Shown here one piece after another: positions 1-9,661 of a stretch of 64,000 nucleotides of DNA. The first letter of the stretch is position 1, and each line of letters begins with the position of its first letter. Position numbers and translations under genes: made by a program. Under the pieces are notes generated by a model. It did not search any database. It was not told where the DNA came from and saw only the letters and a list, made by a program, of their open reading frames with translations. Origin of the DNA: Bacteroidota bacterium (GTDB lineage: Bacteria; Bacteroidota; Bacteroidia; Chitinophagales; Chitinophagaceae); NCBI GenBank assembly GCA_023437225.1, contig JAEZGS010000008.1:14270-78269 (forward strand). The letters run 5' to 3'.

Positions 1-2
1 TA

Positions 3-317
3 TTAACTGGAATGAAAATAAATAAGGAGGCAAGGGAACGTTTATCAACGATGGTAGCCACTAACGACGGCTTTAAAATTGCTGAGAAAGACCTTGAAAT
101 AAGAGGGCCGGGAGACATTGAAGGAACACGGCAAAGCGGCGAATTAAATTTTAAGCTTGCAGACCTCTTACAAGACAGGGAATTGCTGGAGCTGGCAAAA
201 AACTTTGCGGAAAAGATACTTACAAGCGATCCTGAACTGACTCATCCATCCAATACTCCTTTAAAAAATCATCTGAGATCACTCACCGGTAAGACGGCGT
301 GGAGCCGTATTTCTTAA
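3..317 (+). CDS. recG: ATP-dependent DNA helicase RecG, C-terminal fragment
   Basis: The 5' part of the gene lies outside the window; the frame is open from base 3. The visible tail carries the RecG/TRCF hallmark: an RL..M..T.DGF.IAE.DLE.RGPGD..GT.QSG run at about residues 10-45, followed by the short helical C-terminus typical of RecG. RecG is a superfamily 2 helicase that remodels stalled forks and Holliday junctions in the cytoplasm. The ATG at position 12 is internal to this conserved block and is not the true start. The family is clear; the symbol rests on the C-terminal motif only. Confidence 0.9.
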   Translation, partial: LTGMKINKEARERLSTMVATNDGFKIAEKDLEIRGPGDIEGTRQSGELNFKLADLLQDRELLELAKNFAEKILTSDPELTHPSNTPLKNHLRSLTGKTAWSRIS

Positions 318-410
318 GCATTTGTTCCGGTGCGCATCTTTTATTCCAACAACGCTTTGAAATGTAGCTGGAATTCCGTTACTTATTACTAATTGTAAAA
401 CAACCAAGTC

Positions 411-3400
411 TTGGGCAGAAAATACTTAATCACCGTCCTCTGTGTTCTTATCTCTGTACCCATCATCGCTCAACATGCACCTGCACTTGAGTTTACTGAG
501 AATAAAGGTCAGTGGGTAAACCAGGTCAAATTCAGAGGGCAACTGAACTCGGGAGCTTTTTATCTTCAGAATAAAGGTTTTACTGTTGTCCTGCATAATG
601 AACAGGACCTGAAAAATATGATGGATCCGCTTCACAGGCCATCACAGATAACCCGAACTCCATTTGACAATGGCAAACAGGTTGACGACCGAAAGCGAGA
701 TGGAAGAGTCATTCGTTCACATGCTTACAATGTTTGGTTCAAAGGCGCTTCTGACGATGTCACCATTGTTCCCGAAAAGGCGGTCGAAGGTCTTAGCAAT
801 TATTTTATCGGAAATGATCGCAGCAAATGGGCGAGCAATGTAAAATCCTATTTCGCCCTTCTTTATAAAAATGTCTATCCGGGAATCGATGTTCGTTATT
901 ATTCTGAGTCGGGAAAGTTGAAATACGACCTGATCGTAAATCCTGGCGGCAATGTGGATGACATCGAACTGCAATATGAGGGCGTTAACGGGATATCCAT
1001 CAGGAACAAAGAGCTTGTGATCAAAACTTCTGTTGGAGAAGTGCGGGAGCTTTATCCATACTCATTTGAATTTTCAAAAACCGCGGGCCGTCGTGATGTG
1101 GAATGCAGCTACGTACTTGGCGAAAACAACACCGTTCGGTTCAGAGTTCGGAATCATACTCCGGGCTCAACCCTTGTTATAGACCCTACCGTTGTATTTT
1201 CCAGTTTCACTGGCAGTCGCGCCGACCAGTACGGTTTCACTGCTACACCCGGGCCTGACGGAAGTTTGTATTCGGGCGGTATTGTATTTGGTGACAGCGG
1301 CAATCCGTTTCCAACGACGCCTGGAGCTTACATGGTCGATTACCAGGGCGGAAAGGTTGATATCGGAATCATGAAGTTCAGTTCCAATGGTTCCAGCAGA
1401 GTTTATGCGACCTATATTGGTGGAAACCAGGCCGACTATCCTCACAGTCTATTTTGTGATCCCCAGGGTAACCTTGTTGTTATGGGCCGTTCCTACTCCG
1501 GCACTGATTACCCGGGACAGGTTCTTGGAGGTGGCGGAGGGGCAGACATCGTTGTGACGAAGTTGAATGCTACAGGCAGTGGTATAATCGGTTCCCTTGT
1601 AATTGGCGGAAGTGCAGACGATGGCGTAAACATTTTTGATATGCAAGCCCAGGGAAGTGCTTCGCCCAAATCGTTGATGCAAAACTATGGCGATGATTCT
1701 CGTAGCGAAGTAATCCTTGACAGGGCAAACAACATATACATAGCGGCTCAGACAAAGTCAGCCAACTTCCCCGGCAGCAACAACGGATTTGGTACACAAT
1801 TAAGTGGAAAGCAGGACGGAATTGTGATCAAGATAGATCCCAGCTGCAATAACATCATCTGGTCTAATTACCTCGGGGGAGCAGAAGACGATGGAGCGTT
1901 TGTACTAGCCATCAATCCGGGCAACCAAAATATTTATGTCGCAGGTGCCACTTCCAGCCAGAACGATTTTCCGGGAAATAAGAGCGGCACAATACATCCG
2001 ACTTTCCGTGGAGGCATGTCCGACGGATTCGTTTCCATTCTTTCAAACGATGGAAGCACGTTGCTGAAAACAACCTTCCTTGGAACTCCGGCTCTTGACA
2101 TCATTTACGGCATCCAGTTCGACCGGCTCGGCTTCCCTTATGTGATGGGCATTACAAGGGGCACCTGGCCGACCACTACCAACGTTGGCTTCATCAATCC
2201 CAATACAAAGCAGTTTGTGGCAAAGCTGAGGACCGATCTTTCGGCGTTTGTTTATTCAACTACTTTTGGTAGCAGCACCTCGAAACCAAATATGTCACCC
2301 GTGGCGTTCCTCGTGGACCGTTGTGAGAATATCTATATTTCAGGATGGGGCGGCTGGATCGATCCTGGTTCACAGGATCCTTTCGACCTTGCAGGGGTTG
2401 CGGGCATGCCAATTAGTGCCGATGCAGTTAAGCGCAATACGGATAATAAGGATTTCTATTTCATCGTAATTCAGAAGAATGCGGCGGCTTTGCTGTATGG
2501 AACTTTTTTTGGACAGGATAATGGCGAAGGCGAACACGTTGATGGCGGTACAAGCCGCTTCGATGAACAGGGAGTAATTTACCAGGCGATGTGTGCTAAC
2601 TGCGCAGGCGGAGCCACTTTTCCAACAACGCCAGGAGTTGTAGGACCTGTTAATGGAGCCCTCCCCTCTGGTTGTAACCTCGCTGCCGTTAAGATAGCAT
2701 TCAATTTTGCCGGTGTTGCGTCGGGACCAAAAGCTTATTACAACAATGTTCCGGACTCATCAGGGTGCGCTCCATTTACAGTTACGCTCCGGGATACCGT
2801 CCTGAATGCGAAATCTTACGAATGGAGTTTCGACGATGGAAGTCCCACTGTGATAACTGACCAATTTGAAATAACGCATACGTTCCAGAACGTGGGTAAT
2901 TATCTGGTACGACTCATCGCGGTTGATAGCAATACATGTAACATACGCGATACACAATTCATACGCATCCGGGTTACAGACAATATAGCAACACTTGGTT
3001 TCAATGCCGTTAAACAGGCGCCATGTGAATCATTGACATATCGCTTTGATAATACTTCTACGGGTAGCGGTGTTCCATTCGGTGCTCAAAGTTTTATCTG
3101 GGATTTCGGCGATGGCAGAAGAGAGCCGTCCGGCTTCGGTTCGATGACACATACATTTGCTGCTCCCGGAACATATAATGTCCGATTGATTTTAGTAGAC
3201 ACCAATTATTGTAATTCTCCGGACTCGATCACTCAAACCGTCAGGGTCGCACCCCTGGTGGATGCGAGATTTGAAATTCCAGGCACTGGCTGCGCACCGT
3301 TTACAGCCAATTTCCTGAATACTTCTTTGGCGGGACAAAGCTTCTTTTGGGATTTCGGCGATGGATCTACATCAACAGAAGCGAATCCAACACATCTTTA

Positions 3401-4022
3401 TCCGAACCCCGGCTCATATCGTGTGCGATTGATTGCAGTGGACCCTGCAACCTGCAATGTGCGTGATACCACCGAAATGGTGTTCAACGTTGCGGGCATA
3501 CCAACTGCTGACTTCACACATGCCCCGATTCCTCCCGAGGTGAACAAGCCAACGGTTTTCACAAACCTTTCGACAGGTGGCGTGAGTTATAAGTGGTTGT
3601 TTGGTGATGGCGATTCCACGGTGAAAACCACATTGGACACCGCAATTCATCAGTATGTAGCAACGGGTGTTTATAATGCATGTTTGATCACTTACAATGC
3701 GGCAGGATGTACGGATACAATTTGCAAAACTGTTGAAGCACGTGTAGAGCCCGGGCTCGATATACCCAATGCATTTACACCAGGAAAGTTTGGAAATAAC
3801 TCGGTGATCCGGGTCGCAGGCTTCGGTATAGCAAAAATGACGTGGCGCATTTACAATCGGTGGGGACAAAAGGTGTTCGAAAGTACAGATCCCCGCTATG
3901 GATGGGATGGAATGTACAAAGGCGCTATTCAACCAGTGGACGTTTATGCCTACACCCTGGATGTAGAGTTTTTCGATGGGGTTAAGGTGCGACGAACAGG
4001 TGATATAACCCTTCTCAAATAG
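411..4022 (+). CDS. Giant secreted PKD-repeat protein with T9SS type B sorting domain
   Basis: A 1203-aa exported protein. A signal peptide (about residues 1-20, ending IIAQ) follows a TTG start; I see no upstream in-frame ATG. Residues about 25-260 resemble the N-terminal domain found on SBBP-repeat proteins (FTENKGQW opening). Residues about 270-780 hold beta-propeller-like SBBP repeats (YIGG..AD.., D..GN.Y..G.T.S..FPG). Four PKD domains start near residues 781, 861, 949 and 1033, with WDFGDG or close variants. Residues about 1113-1203 are a gliding-motility-type (type B) C-terminal sorting domain (IPNAFTP, IYNRWGQKVF, WDG). Known for the family: surface adhesins or mobile SprB-like proteins exported by T9SS. 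The PorP/SprF gene 15 bp downstream supports type B export. Ligand unknown. Confidence 0.9.
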   Translation: MGRKYLITVLCVLISVPIIAQHAPALEFTENKGQWVNQVKFRGQLNSGAFYLQNKGFTVVLHNEQDLKNMMDPLHRPSQITRTPFDNGKQVDDRKRDGRVIRSHAYNVWFKGASDDVTIVPEKAVEGLSNYFIGNDRSKWASNVKSYFALLYKNVYPGIDVRYYSESGKLKYDLIVNPGGNVDDIELQYEGVNGISIRNKELVIKTSVGEVRELYPYSFEFSKTAGRRDVECSYVLGENNTVRFRVRNHTPGSTLVIDPTVVFSSFTGSRADQYGFTATPGPDGSLYSGGIVFGDSGNPFPTTPGAYMVDYQGGKVDIGIMKFSSNGSSRVYATYIGGNQADYPHSLFCDPQGNLVVMGRSYSGTDYPGQVLGGGGGADIVVTKLNATGSGIIGSLVIGGSADDGVNIFDMQAQGSASPKSLMQNYGDDSRSEVILDRANNIYIAAQTKSANFPGSNNGFGTQLSGKQDGIVIKIDPSCNNIIWSNYLGGAEDDGAFVLAINPGNQNIYVAGATSSQNDFPGNKSGTIHPTFRGGMSDGFVSILSNDGSTLLKTTFLGTPALDIIYGIQFDRLGFPYVMGITRGTWPTTTNVGFINPNTKQFVAKLRTDLSAFVYSTTFGSSTSKPNMSPVAFLVDRCENIYISGWGGWIDPGSQDPFDLAGVAGMPISADAVKRNTDNKDFYFIVIQKNAAALLYGTFFGQDNGEGEHVDGGTSRFDEQGVIYQAMCANCAGGATFPTTPGVVGPVNGALPSGCNLAAVKIAFNFAGVASGPKAYYNNVPDSSGCAPFTVTLRDTVLNAKSYEWSFDDGSPTVITDQFEITHTFQNVGNYLVRLIAVDSNTCNIRDTQFIRIRVTDNIATLGFNAVKQAPCESLTYRFDNTSTGSGVPFGAQSFIWDFGDGRREPSGFGSMTHTFAAPGTYNVRLILVDTNYCNSPDSITQTVRVAPLVDARFEIPGTGCAPFTANFLNTSLAGQSFFWDFGDGSTSTEANPTHLYPNPGSYRVRLIAVDPATCNVRDTTEMVFNVAGIPTADFTHAPIPPEVNKPTVFTNLSTGGVSYKWLFGDGDSTVKTTLDTAIHQYVATGVYNACLITYNAAGCTDTICKTVEARVEPGLDIPNAFTPGKFGNNSVIRVAGFGIAKMTWRIYNRWGQKVFESTDPRYGWDGMYKGAIQPVDVYAYTLDVEFFDGVKVRRTGDITLLK

Positions 4023-4037
4023 AGTAAAAATATTTTT

Positions 4038-5111
4038 ATGATTAAGAGGCGAAACAAAGATTCGATGGGTGGCCGGAACAACTGGGGTATGATAGCAGCC
4101 TTAACAAGTGTGCTTATGCTCAATGCAATTGCCTCCTTTTCGCAGGATCTGCACTTTTCCCAATGGTTCCATTCACCACTGGCGACAAATCCGGCAAATA
4201 CGGGGTTTATTCCTGATGCTGATTACAGGGTCGGCGCTAATTATCGCAATCAATGGTCTACCGTAATGACCGTTCCCTATAAAACCTTCAGCGTTTTTGG
4301 TGACGCGCAACTTTTTCGCGACAGGATTGAGACCGGCTGGGTCGGGCTGGGAGGACTGATTCTTCGTGATGTAGCCGGATCGGGGCAGCTCACTTCAACC
4401 AGGGTCAATGGTTCGATTGCTTATCACCAGATGTTGGGAGTGGCGCATTTGTTATCTGCCGGATTCAATGTTGGCTGGGCAAACAAACGTATTAATTCTG
4501 CTGACCTGAAATTCCCTGATCAGTTCGATGGAAAATTTTTTGACAATACCCTGCCAACAAGTGTAATCATTGATAATCCCAACGTCAATTATTTTGACTT
4601 CCAGGCGGGTCTGAATTACGCATATTTCCCTACGGACGATCTTTATATAAATGCAGGCGTTTCAGTAAGCCATCTTAACAAGCCGAGGGCTTCGTTCTTC
4701 GCAACTGAAGACCAGACAGTGGATGACCGCATAGCTCAACGATACACTCTTTTCGCAAATGCAAGTTACAAGATGAGCGAAATGCTGATCATAAATCCGA
4801 TGGCATACTACACACAACAGGCAGGATCTTCAGAGATCGTCGGCGGCGCATCATTTAATTATAATTTATCTGGCGATGGCATGATGCAATTGATCGGAGG
4901 ATTGTATTATCGGCCGGGGGATGCCCTTGTTCCAATGGTGGGCTTTGAATGGAACAGTATAAGACTAAGTTTCACTTATGACGCAACCCAATCAGGCATG
5001 AAACAGTATAACAACATGCGAGGTGCATCTGAATTTGCGTTACTGTACCATGGCTTGTATCGGGATATGAGCGGCTTAAGGCAATCGTTCTGCCCTACCT
5101 TCAAGCAATAA
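4038..5111 (+). CDS. PorP/SprF family type IX secretion outer-membrane protein
   Basis: A 357-aa protein with a signal peptide (residues about 18-36, ending SFSQ) and the family opening QDLHFSQWFHSPLATNPANTG. The rest is a series of amphipathic strands consistent with an outer-membrane barrel, with aromatic residues near strand ends. Members of this family work with type B sorting domains: SprF is needed to export the SprB adhesin in Flavobacterium. The gene begins 15 bp after the type B adhesin, so a dedicated adhesin-porter pair in one transcript is the natural reading. Length is usual for the family. Confidence 0.92.
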   Translation: MIKRRNKDSMGGRNNWGMIAALTSVLMLNAIASFSQDLHFSQWFHSPLATNPANTGFIPDADYRVGANYRNQWSTVMTVPYKTFSVFGDAQLFRDRIETGWVGLGGLILRDVAGSGQLTSTRVNGSIAYHQMLGVAHLLSAGFNVGWANKRINSADLKFPDQFDGKFFDNTLPTSVIIDNPNVNYFDFQAGLNYAYFPTDDLYINAGVSVSHLNKPRASFFATEDQTVDDRIAQRYTLFANASYKMSEMLIINPMAYYTQQAGSSEIVGGASFNYNLSGDGMMQLIGGLYYRPGDALVPMVGFEWNSIRLSFTYDATQSGMKQYNNMRGASEFALLYHGLYRDMSGLRQSFCPTFKQ

Positions 5112-5158
5112 CCTGAAGGAATGGTTTTTGTACCTGCTCTTTCCTGAAAAGAGGAAGT

Positions 5159-5635
5159 ATGAAAAACGAGTGGATTCTTATAATTGCATTGAGCGTGATA
5201 GCTTGCATATCGTGCAGCAAGGATGAAATGGAGGAACCAAAAAACAATCCTTCTCCAACTCAGATTCGTGGCTGGCTGCAGGATAAGAAATGGGTGATCG
5301 TATCCAATGTAAGCATTGACTCACTCAACAATGTGCTGGACCTGATGCAGGACGTGGAAAACTTTAAGCTCGATGATTATTTTTTCTTCAGACCAGATTC
5401 AACCTATGAACTAAACGATAACCTTTTGCTTCGTAACGATACAGCCACACGGATCATCGATGCAGGCAAATGGGAACTCTCGGATGATGCGCAGCTGCTA
5501 AGGCATAGTGATACGTATACGACGACTTATCATCCGGCAACAATAAAGGAGATTACCGATTCAACTTTGTTCCTCGAAACACGGTTTGAATCCGACAGGA
5601 GTGCGATTCAAACAAAATATCGAAGGATCGAGTAA
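5159..5635 (+). CDS. Small lipoprotein, possibly lipocalin-like
   Basis: A 158-aa protein with a lipoprotein signal peptide: hydrophobic residues 5-15, then candidate lipidation cysteines at 16 (VIAC) and 19 (CISC), followed by SKDEMEEP. The mature part contains the W..DK.W.I and GKWELSDD..L pattern seen in small Bacteroidota lipocalin-like lipoproteins, where short beta strands form a calyx-like domain. I do not recognise a specific family. It lies 47 bp after the PorP/SprF gene and 22 bp before a GT9 gene, all on one strand, so it could belong to either transcript. Function unknown; probably outer-membrane anchored. Confidence 0.7.
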   Translation: MKNEWILIIALSVIACISCSKDEMEEPKNNPSPTQIRGWLQDKKWVIVSNVSIDSLNNVLDLMQDVENFKLDDYFFFRPDSTYELNDNLLLRNDTATRIIDAGKWELSDDAQLLRHSDTYTTTYHPATIKEITDSTLFLETRFESDRSAIQTKYRRIE

Positions 5636-5657
5636 GACAGGTCAAAAACATTAACTC

Positions 5658-6677
5658 ATGCTTCTTCAACCTTCAGCCGTAAAAAAAATTGCGATCTTCC
5701 GGGCCCTGCAACTAGGCGATATGTTATGCGCCGTTCCGGCGATCCGGGCATTACATCATGCGTTTCCGGATGCAAAAATTACTCTCTTGGGATTGCCCTG
5801 GGCTACATCCTTTGTCAATAGATTCAATCAATATATACAGGAATTCAAATGGTTCCCCGGTTTCCCAGGTCTCCCTGAACAACCCTTCAAAGCGGACGAA
5901 ACTTTGCGCTTCCTGCACGAAATGAATGAAGAAAAGTTTGACCTGATCCTTCAGATGCAGGGCAACGGAGCGATAGTCAATCCATTGATACCTTTAATGG
6001 GCAGTACCATATCGGCGGGATTTTGTAAAGCTGATGATTATTGCCCTGATACCAATCTATACCTTCTTTATCCCGAAGGCATTCATGAAAAAGACAGACA
6101 CCTTCGGCTGATGGATAATCTCGGAATTCCCCGTCATGGCGATGAAATGGAATTTCCATTGTTTCCACAGGATGAAATAGAACTTCAACTTTCAGGCATT
6201 GACCTGAGGGCAGGATCCTATGTATGTATACATCCGGGATCGAGGGGAACCTGGAGGCAATGGCCACCGGCTTTCTTTGCAATGTTAGGGGACGTATGTA
6301 CGAAGAATGGAAAAACTGTTGTGCTGACCGGTACTAACGATGAGCTCGAAATAGTACAACGCGTGGCGAACAAAATGCAGTCGAAGCCCATAATTGCTGC
6401 GGGTAAGACTTCACTTGGAGCTATGAGTGTTTTATTGCGTGATGCATATGCACTGATCTCCAACTGTACCGGGCCTGCACACATCGCCGCGGCATTGCGC
6501 ACTCCCACAGTTGTTATAAGCATGGATGGTGAACCCGTTCGGTGGACGCATGTATATGATAAGATCCATTTCGCTCTTGATTGGACTACCAATCCTGACC
6601 TCGATCTTGCCATCAGTGCAACCGAACAATTGCTTGCCCAGGATCTTATTCGATTTGCGGATGATGCATTAGCGTAA
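5658..6677 (+). CDS. Glycosyltransferase family 9 (heptosyltransferase-like)
   Basis: A 339-aa GT9 enzyme. The N-terminal Rossmann fold opens with IFRALQLGDMLCAVPA (residues about 13-28), the loop that marks ADP-heptose:LPS heptosyltransferases. The C-terminal donor-binding half has HPGS....RQWP at about 191-203 and SNCTGPAHIAAAL at about 267-279. Known role of the family: transfer of heptose from ADP-heptose onto lipid A core sugars at the cytoplasmic face of the inner membrane. It converges on another GT9 gene with a 9-bp tail overlap. No signal peptide, as expected. The exact acceptor and order in the core cannot be read from sequence. Confidence 0.88.
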   Translation: MLLQPSAVKKIAIFRALQLGDMLCAVPAIRALHHAFPDAKITLLGLPWATSFVNRFNQYIQEFKWFPGFPGLPEQPFKADETLRFLHEMNEEKFDLILQMQGNGAIVNPLIPLMGSTISAGFCKADDYCPDTNLYLLYPEGIHEKDRHLRLMDNLGIPRHGDEMEFPLFPQDEIELQLSGIDLRAGSYVCIHPGSRGTWRQWPPAFFAMLGDVCTKNGKTVVLTGTNDELEIVQRVANKMQSKPIIAAGKTSLGAMSVLLRDAYALISNCTGPAHIAAALRTPTVVISMDGEPVRWTHVYDKIHFALDWTTNPDLDLAISATEQLLAQDLIRFADDALA

Positions 6678-7757
6678 GAAGCCTTTCACAGCATCAACTA
6701 TTTCTGATTGCGTTGGCCAACAGGCCACCGATTGATACTTGTGTTGCACAAATCGAAGCACTTCATTTTTGCTCTGAAGTTTTTCGCTTACCGGAAAATA
6801 AAAAACCTTCTGTTTAGTAGACCATGGAGTATGCTGTGGATTGGTCATCGCATATAATACTACAACCGGTTTTTTTAGGGCTGCTGCAATGTGGATGGTG
6901 CCGGTGTTTACAGACAAGACTAGCCTCGATATACCAATAGCGGCAACGAACTCTTCAAGTGTGAATACACCCACCATAGAATAAATATTTTTGATGGCGC
7001 CACCATTTGCGATGCGGATTGAATCCACAATACTGTTTGCTAGTTGCTGTTCGGAACTTACACCTGTGATCACAATTTGATGGCCTTCAATTGCAGCGAG
7101 TTCGCTGGCCAGTGAAGCCCATTTATCAATTGGATACTGCCTTTTCGTTTCACTCACCCCAGGATGCAAGATGATCCATGGTCTTTGTAAGTCAACACCA
7201 GCATCAATCAATTTTTCTGTCGCGGAATTGATGGCCTTTTGTTGGCTATTCAAATACATCTCCGGGTGAGAAACGGCTCCGATAAACTCAACTAATTTAA
7301 GATCACGTTCTACCTGATGCCGAATGATTGAATACGGTTCAGGATCAGGCAACCAATCGGTTAAAAGATCATATGGATTTTCCCGGCAGTAAGCAAGTCG
7401 CCGGGGAATACCTGCCATGTAAGCCACAAACGCCGCGGGCAGAGGGTTTTGACTGAAGACCGAAAATATGATCACCCCGTCAAAGCTTCGTTCTCTTAAA
7501 ATCTCAACTAGATTATTGATATCGCCGATATTTGACTTTGCATCAGACCGGACCCATGGTGCATCAAATTGAATCACATCATCAATGCAGTCGATCATTG
7601 ATGAAATACCAACTCCCATTGAAGATGTAAGCAAAGTTATTTTGCAACCAAAGGCTTTTTTTAGCGACCTCATTGCCGGCGAAGACATAATTACATCACC
7701 CAGATTGTCCGCCCTTACGCAAAGCAGATTTCTGCAGGTCGACCATTCTTCCTTCAT
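6669..7757 (-). CDS. Glycosyltransferase family 9 (heptosyltransferase-like)
   Basis: A second GT9 enzyme, 362 aa. VRADNLGDVIMSSPA (about 14-28), HPGVSETKRQYP in the middle and VNTGTIHIAAALKKP near the C-terminus are the donor-site motifs of the heptosyltransferase family. It is divergent from the GT9 at 5658 rather than a recent copy. The start overlaps the end of the upstream HAD phosphatase gene by 62 bp, which is long. I keep the ATG at 7757 because the conserved LLCVRADNLGD block begins only ten residues later. Part of a minus-strand set GT4-GmhB-GT9, probably for LPS or another heptose-containing surface glycan. Confidence 0.87.
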   Translation of the reverse strand: MKEEWSTCRNLLCVRADNLGDVIMSSPAMRSLKKAFGCKITLLTSSMGVGISSMIDCIDDVIQFDAPWVRSDAKSNIGDINNLVEILRERSFDGVIIFSVFSQNPLPAAFVAYMAGIPRRLAYCRENPYDLLTDWLPDPEPYSIIRHQVERDLKLVEFIGAVSHPEMYLNSQQKAINSATEKLIDAGVDLQRPWIILHPGVSETKRQYPIDKWASLASELAAIEGHQIVITGVSSEQQLANSIVDSIRIANGGAIKNIYSMVGVFTLEEFVAAIGISRLVLSVNTGTIHIAAALKKPVVVLYAMTNPQHTPWSTKQKVFYFPVSEKLQSKNEVLRFVQHKYQSVACWPTQSEIVDAVKGFLR

Positions 7758-8322
7758 TATGATAGCTAAGAGATTGTTTAATGATTGGCGGAAGATCCCA
7801 CCAGTTCTTAATTGTATGATCCGGCGAACGCGTTTCTGTGATTAGCCATTCCGTCTCATTTCCATTGTCTAGCAAAACCCCGCGACATCCTGCGGATTTA
7901 CCTGCCTCTACATCGTCGAGAATGTCACCTACCATCCATGACTCATTCAAATCAATCTGGTGATCAAAAGCGGCCTTCAAAAGCATACGCGGCTTCGGCT
8001 TTCGACAATTACATACGGTAGCGTATTGCTGTACAGTAGCGTTAGGCAGATGGGGACAATAATAGAGATCCAGAAGTTCAAGGTCATGCTGCAGCATTAT
8101 ATCAGCAATACGCCTCTTAATACCCGCAACCTTCTCTTCATTAAAATAGCCAAGTGCAATGCCCGGTTGATTTGTAATCACAATAAATTCAAACCCAAGA
8201 TCCCTGATTGATTGAAGCGACTCCGCTGCGCCCTCATTGAATTCGATCTTAGATGGATCAGCATTATAAGAAACATCTTTCAACAATGTTCCATCTTTAT
8301 CAATGAAAAGTACCTTCCTCAT
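7696..8322 (-). CDS. gmhB: HAD-IIIA phosphatase, D-glycero-D-manno-heptose-1,7-bisphosphatase type
   Basis: A 208-aa cytoplasmic HAD enzyme. The nucleophile/acid motif FIDKDGTLL lies at residues about 7-15. ITNQPG is motif II, and CRKPKPRM with the zinc-binding cysteine/histidine set (CPH, then CNC about 20 residues on) matches the GmhB branch rather than histidinol phosphatase alone. GmhB dephosphorylates heptose-1,7-bisphosphate on the path to ADP-heptose, which the adjacent GT9 enzymes would use. The ATG at 8322 is chosen; an upstream in-frame TTG at 8328 is less likely. The gene sits 6 bp after the GT4 gene. The substrate could be another sugar bisphosphate. Confidence 0.8.
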   Translation of the reverse strand: MRKVLFIDKDGTLLKDVSYNADPSKIEFNEGAAESLQSIRDLGFEFIVITNQPGIALGYFNEEKVAGIKRRIADIMLQHDLELLDLYYCPHLPNATVQQYATVCNCRKPKPRMLLKAAFDHQIDLNESWMVGDILDDVEAGKSAGCRGVLLDNGNETEWLITETRSPDHTIKNWWDLPPIIKQSLSYHNEGRMVDLQKSALRKGGQSG

Positions 8323-8328
8323 GATCAA

Positions 8329-9609
8329 TCAGGCCGCGCGACTTTTCTTTTTCTCGTCACGTGTTTTTTTACTGGCAAATTCAGTCAGTTGAACTTCTTC
8401 ATAAACTTCTGCCATCATTTGAGCTACGTGTCTCCACGTAAACAAAGCGTTTACGCGGCTCACACAATGTCTTCGCATGGCTGCATGCCAGTCCGGATTA
8501 TTTAATACGAGGTTTACGTTGAGTGCAAGCGTCTTTGGATCGTTCGGTGGAACCAGTAATCCTGTCTTTCCATTTACAACCGTATATTTAATGCCTCCCA
8601 CATTTGAACCTATAACCGGAGTTCCGCAGGCCATCGACTCAAGCGGCGTGATGCCAAAGGGTTCATACCATGGTGTGGTGATGAACAAGTCTGCGGCTGA
8701 ATAGTAATATTTCAATTCATCACGTTTCTTATTTCCTATAAACAGTATTTGATCACTAACGTTTTCTTCTTCAGCTATCCGCTGCAACCTTTTTAGTTCC
8801 GGTGTTGTTGGATTAGGGCAATCATTTTCGCCCCCTACAATTAGAAGCTTGCATGAAGTTCCAAGATCTCTCAACCGGGCAACTGACCGGATCACATTAT
8901 CAACTCCTTTCCTTGGCACCATCCTACCCAATTGAAGAAGTATTCGCTCATCCGGATCCAACCCCAGGATACTCCGGGCTTGCGTCTTTGGTACTGGTTG
9001 AAATTCTGAAGGATTAAAACCGCACGGTATTACCGAAATCGATGATTCACGTGCGTCATAAAAATGGATAAGATCCTTTTTATCCTGGGGACATTCAGCA
9101 ATGATCTTATCAGCATTTGCAACAATCTGGCGTTCTATGTCGATACGTTCAGAAGGAAACTTGTCGTCCTCTCCCTGGTGAATTCTCCTGATGATTCCGA
9201 GCGCATGAAAGGTAACAACGTAGGGGATACCAATTTCCTTTCTGATATGGTCAGCTACAAGCGCAGACATGAAAAAATGTGCATGCACGAGAAGATATTG
9301 CTGTTGCTGATTTCTTATGAAATTGACCATATTAACCTTAAACTCATCCATCAGAGGAAGCAGCTGTTCTTTTGGAAGACACTCAATGGCGCCTGCCTTT
9401 ATATGTATAACCCTAATACAAGGTTTCCATTCGTACACCATCGGTAGTTCGGGATCTTCCCAGCGCGTAAACACGTCTACATCATATCCCAGTGAAGCAA
9501 GTTCAATAGCTGTTTGTGCAACATACACATTTTGCCCACCACTATCGACACCTCCGAGACTAGCTAGTGGTGATGCATGGTCGCTAATGAACGCGATTTT
9601 CTTTTCCAT
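8329..9609 (-). CDS. Glycosyltransferase family 4, sucrose-synthase/MshA-like
   Basis: A 426-aa GT-B fold retaining glycosyltransferase. The N-terminal half has HASPLASLGGVDSGGQNVYV at residues about 11-30, the acceptor/phosphate loop typical of the sucrose-phosphate synthase and MshA-like branch. The C-terminal half has GRMVPRKGVDNVI and the EPFGITPLE (E-x7-E) donor motif, then CGTPVIGSNVGGI. It is the first gene of the minus-strand set with the heptose phosphatase and GT9, so a role in surface glycan assembly is inferred. The C-terminus is basic (KKTRDEKKKSRAA), which may help membrane association. Donor sugar not determinable. Confidence 0.85.
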   Translation of the reverse strand: MEKKIAFISDHASPLASLGGVDSGGQNVYVAQTAIELASLGYDVDVFTRWEDPELPMVYEWKPCIRVIHIKAGAIECLPKEQLLPLMDEFKVNMVNFIRNQQQQYLLVHAHFFMSALVADHIRKEIGIPYVVTFHALGIIRRIHQGEDDKFPSERIDIERQIVANADKIIAECPQDKKDLIHFYDARESSISVIPCGFNPSEFQPVPKTQARSILGLDPDERILLQLGRMVPRKGVDNVIRSVARLRDLGTSCKLLIVGGENDCPNPTTPELKRLQRIAEEENVSDQILFIGNKKRDELKYYYSAADLFITTPWYEPFGITPLESMACGTPVIGSNVGGIKYTVVNGKTGLLVPPNDPKTLALNVNLVLNNPDWHAAMRRHCVSRVNALFTWRHVAQMMAEVYEEVQLTEFASKKTRDEKKKSRAA

Positions 9610-9661
9610 AAATTATACTTGGAATGGAATGGTTTCAATTTTAGTACCATCCTTGACGCAA

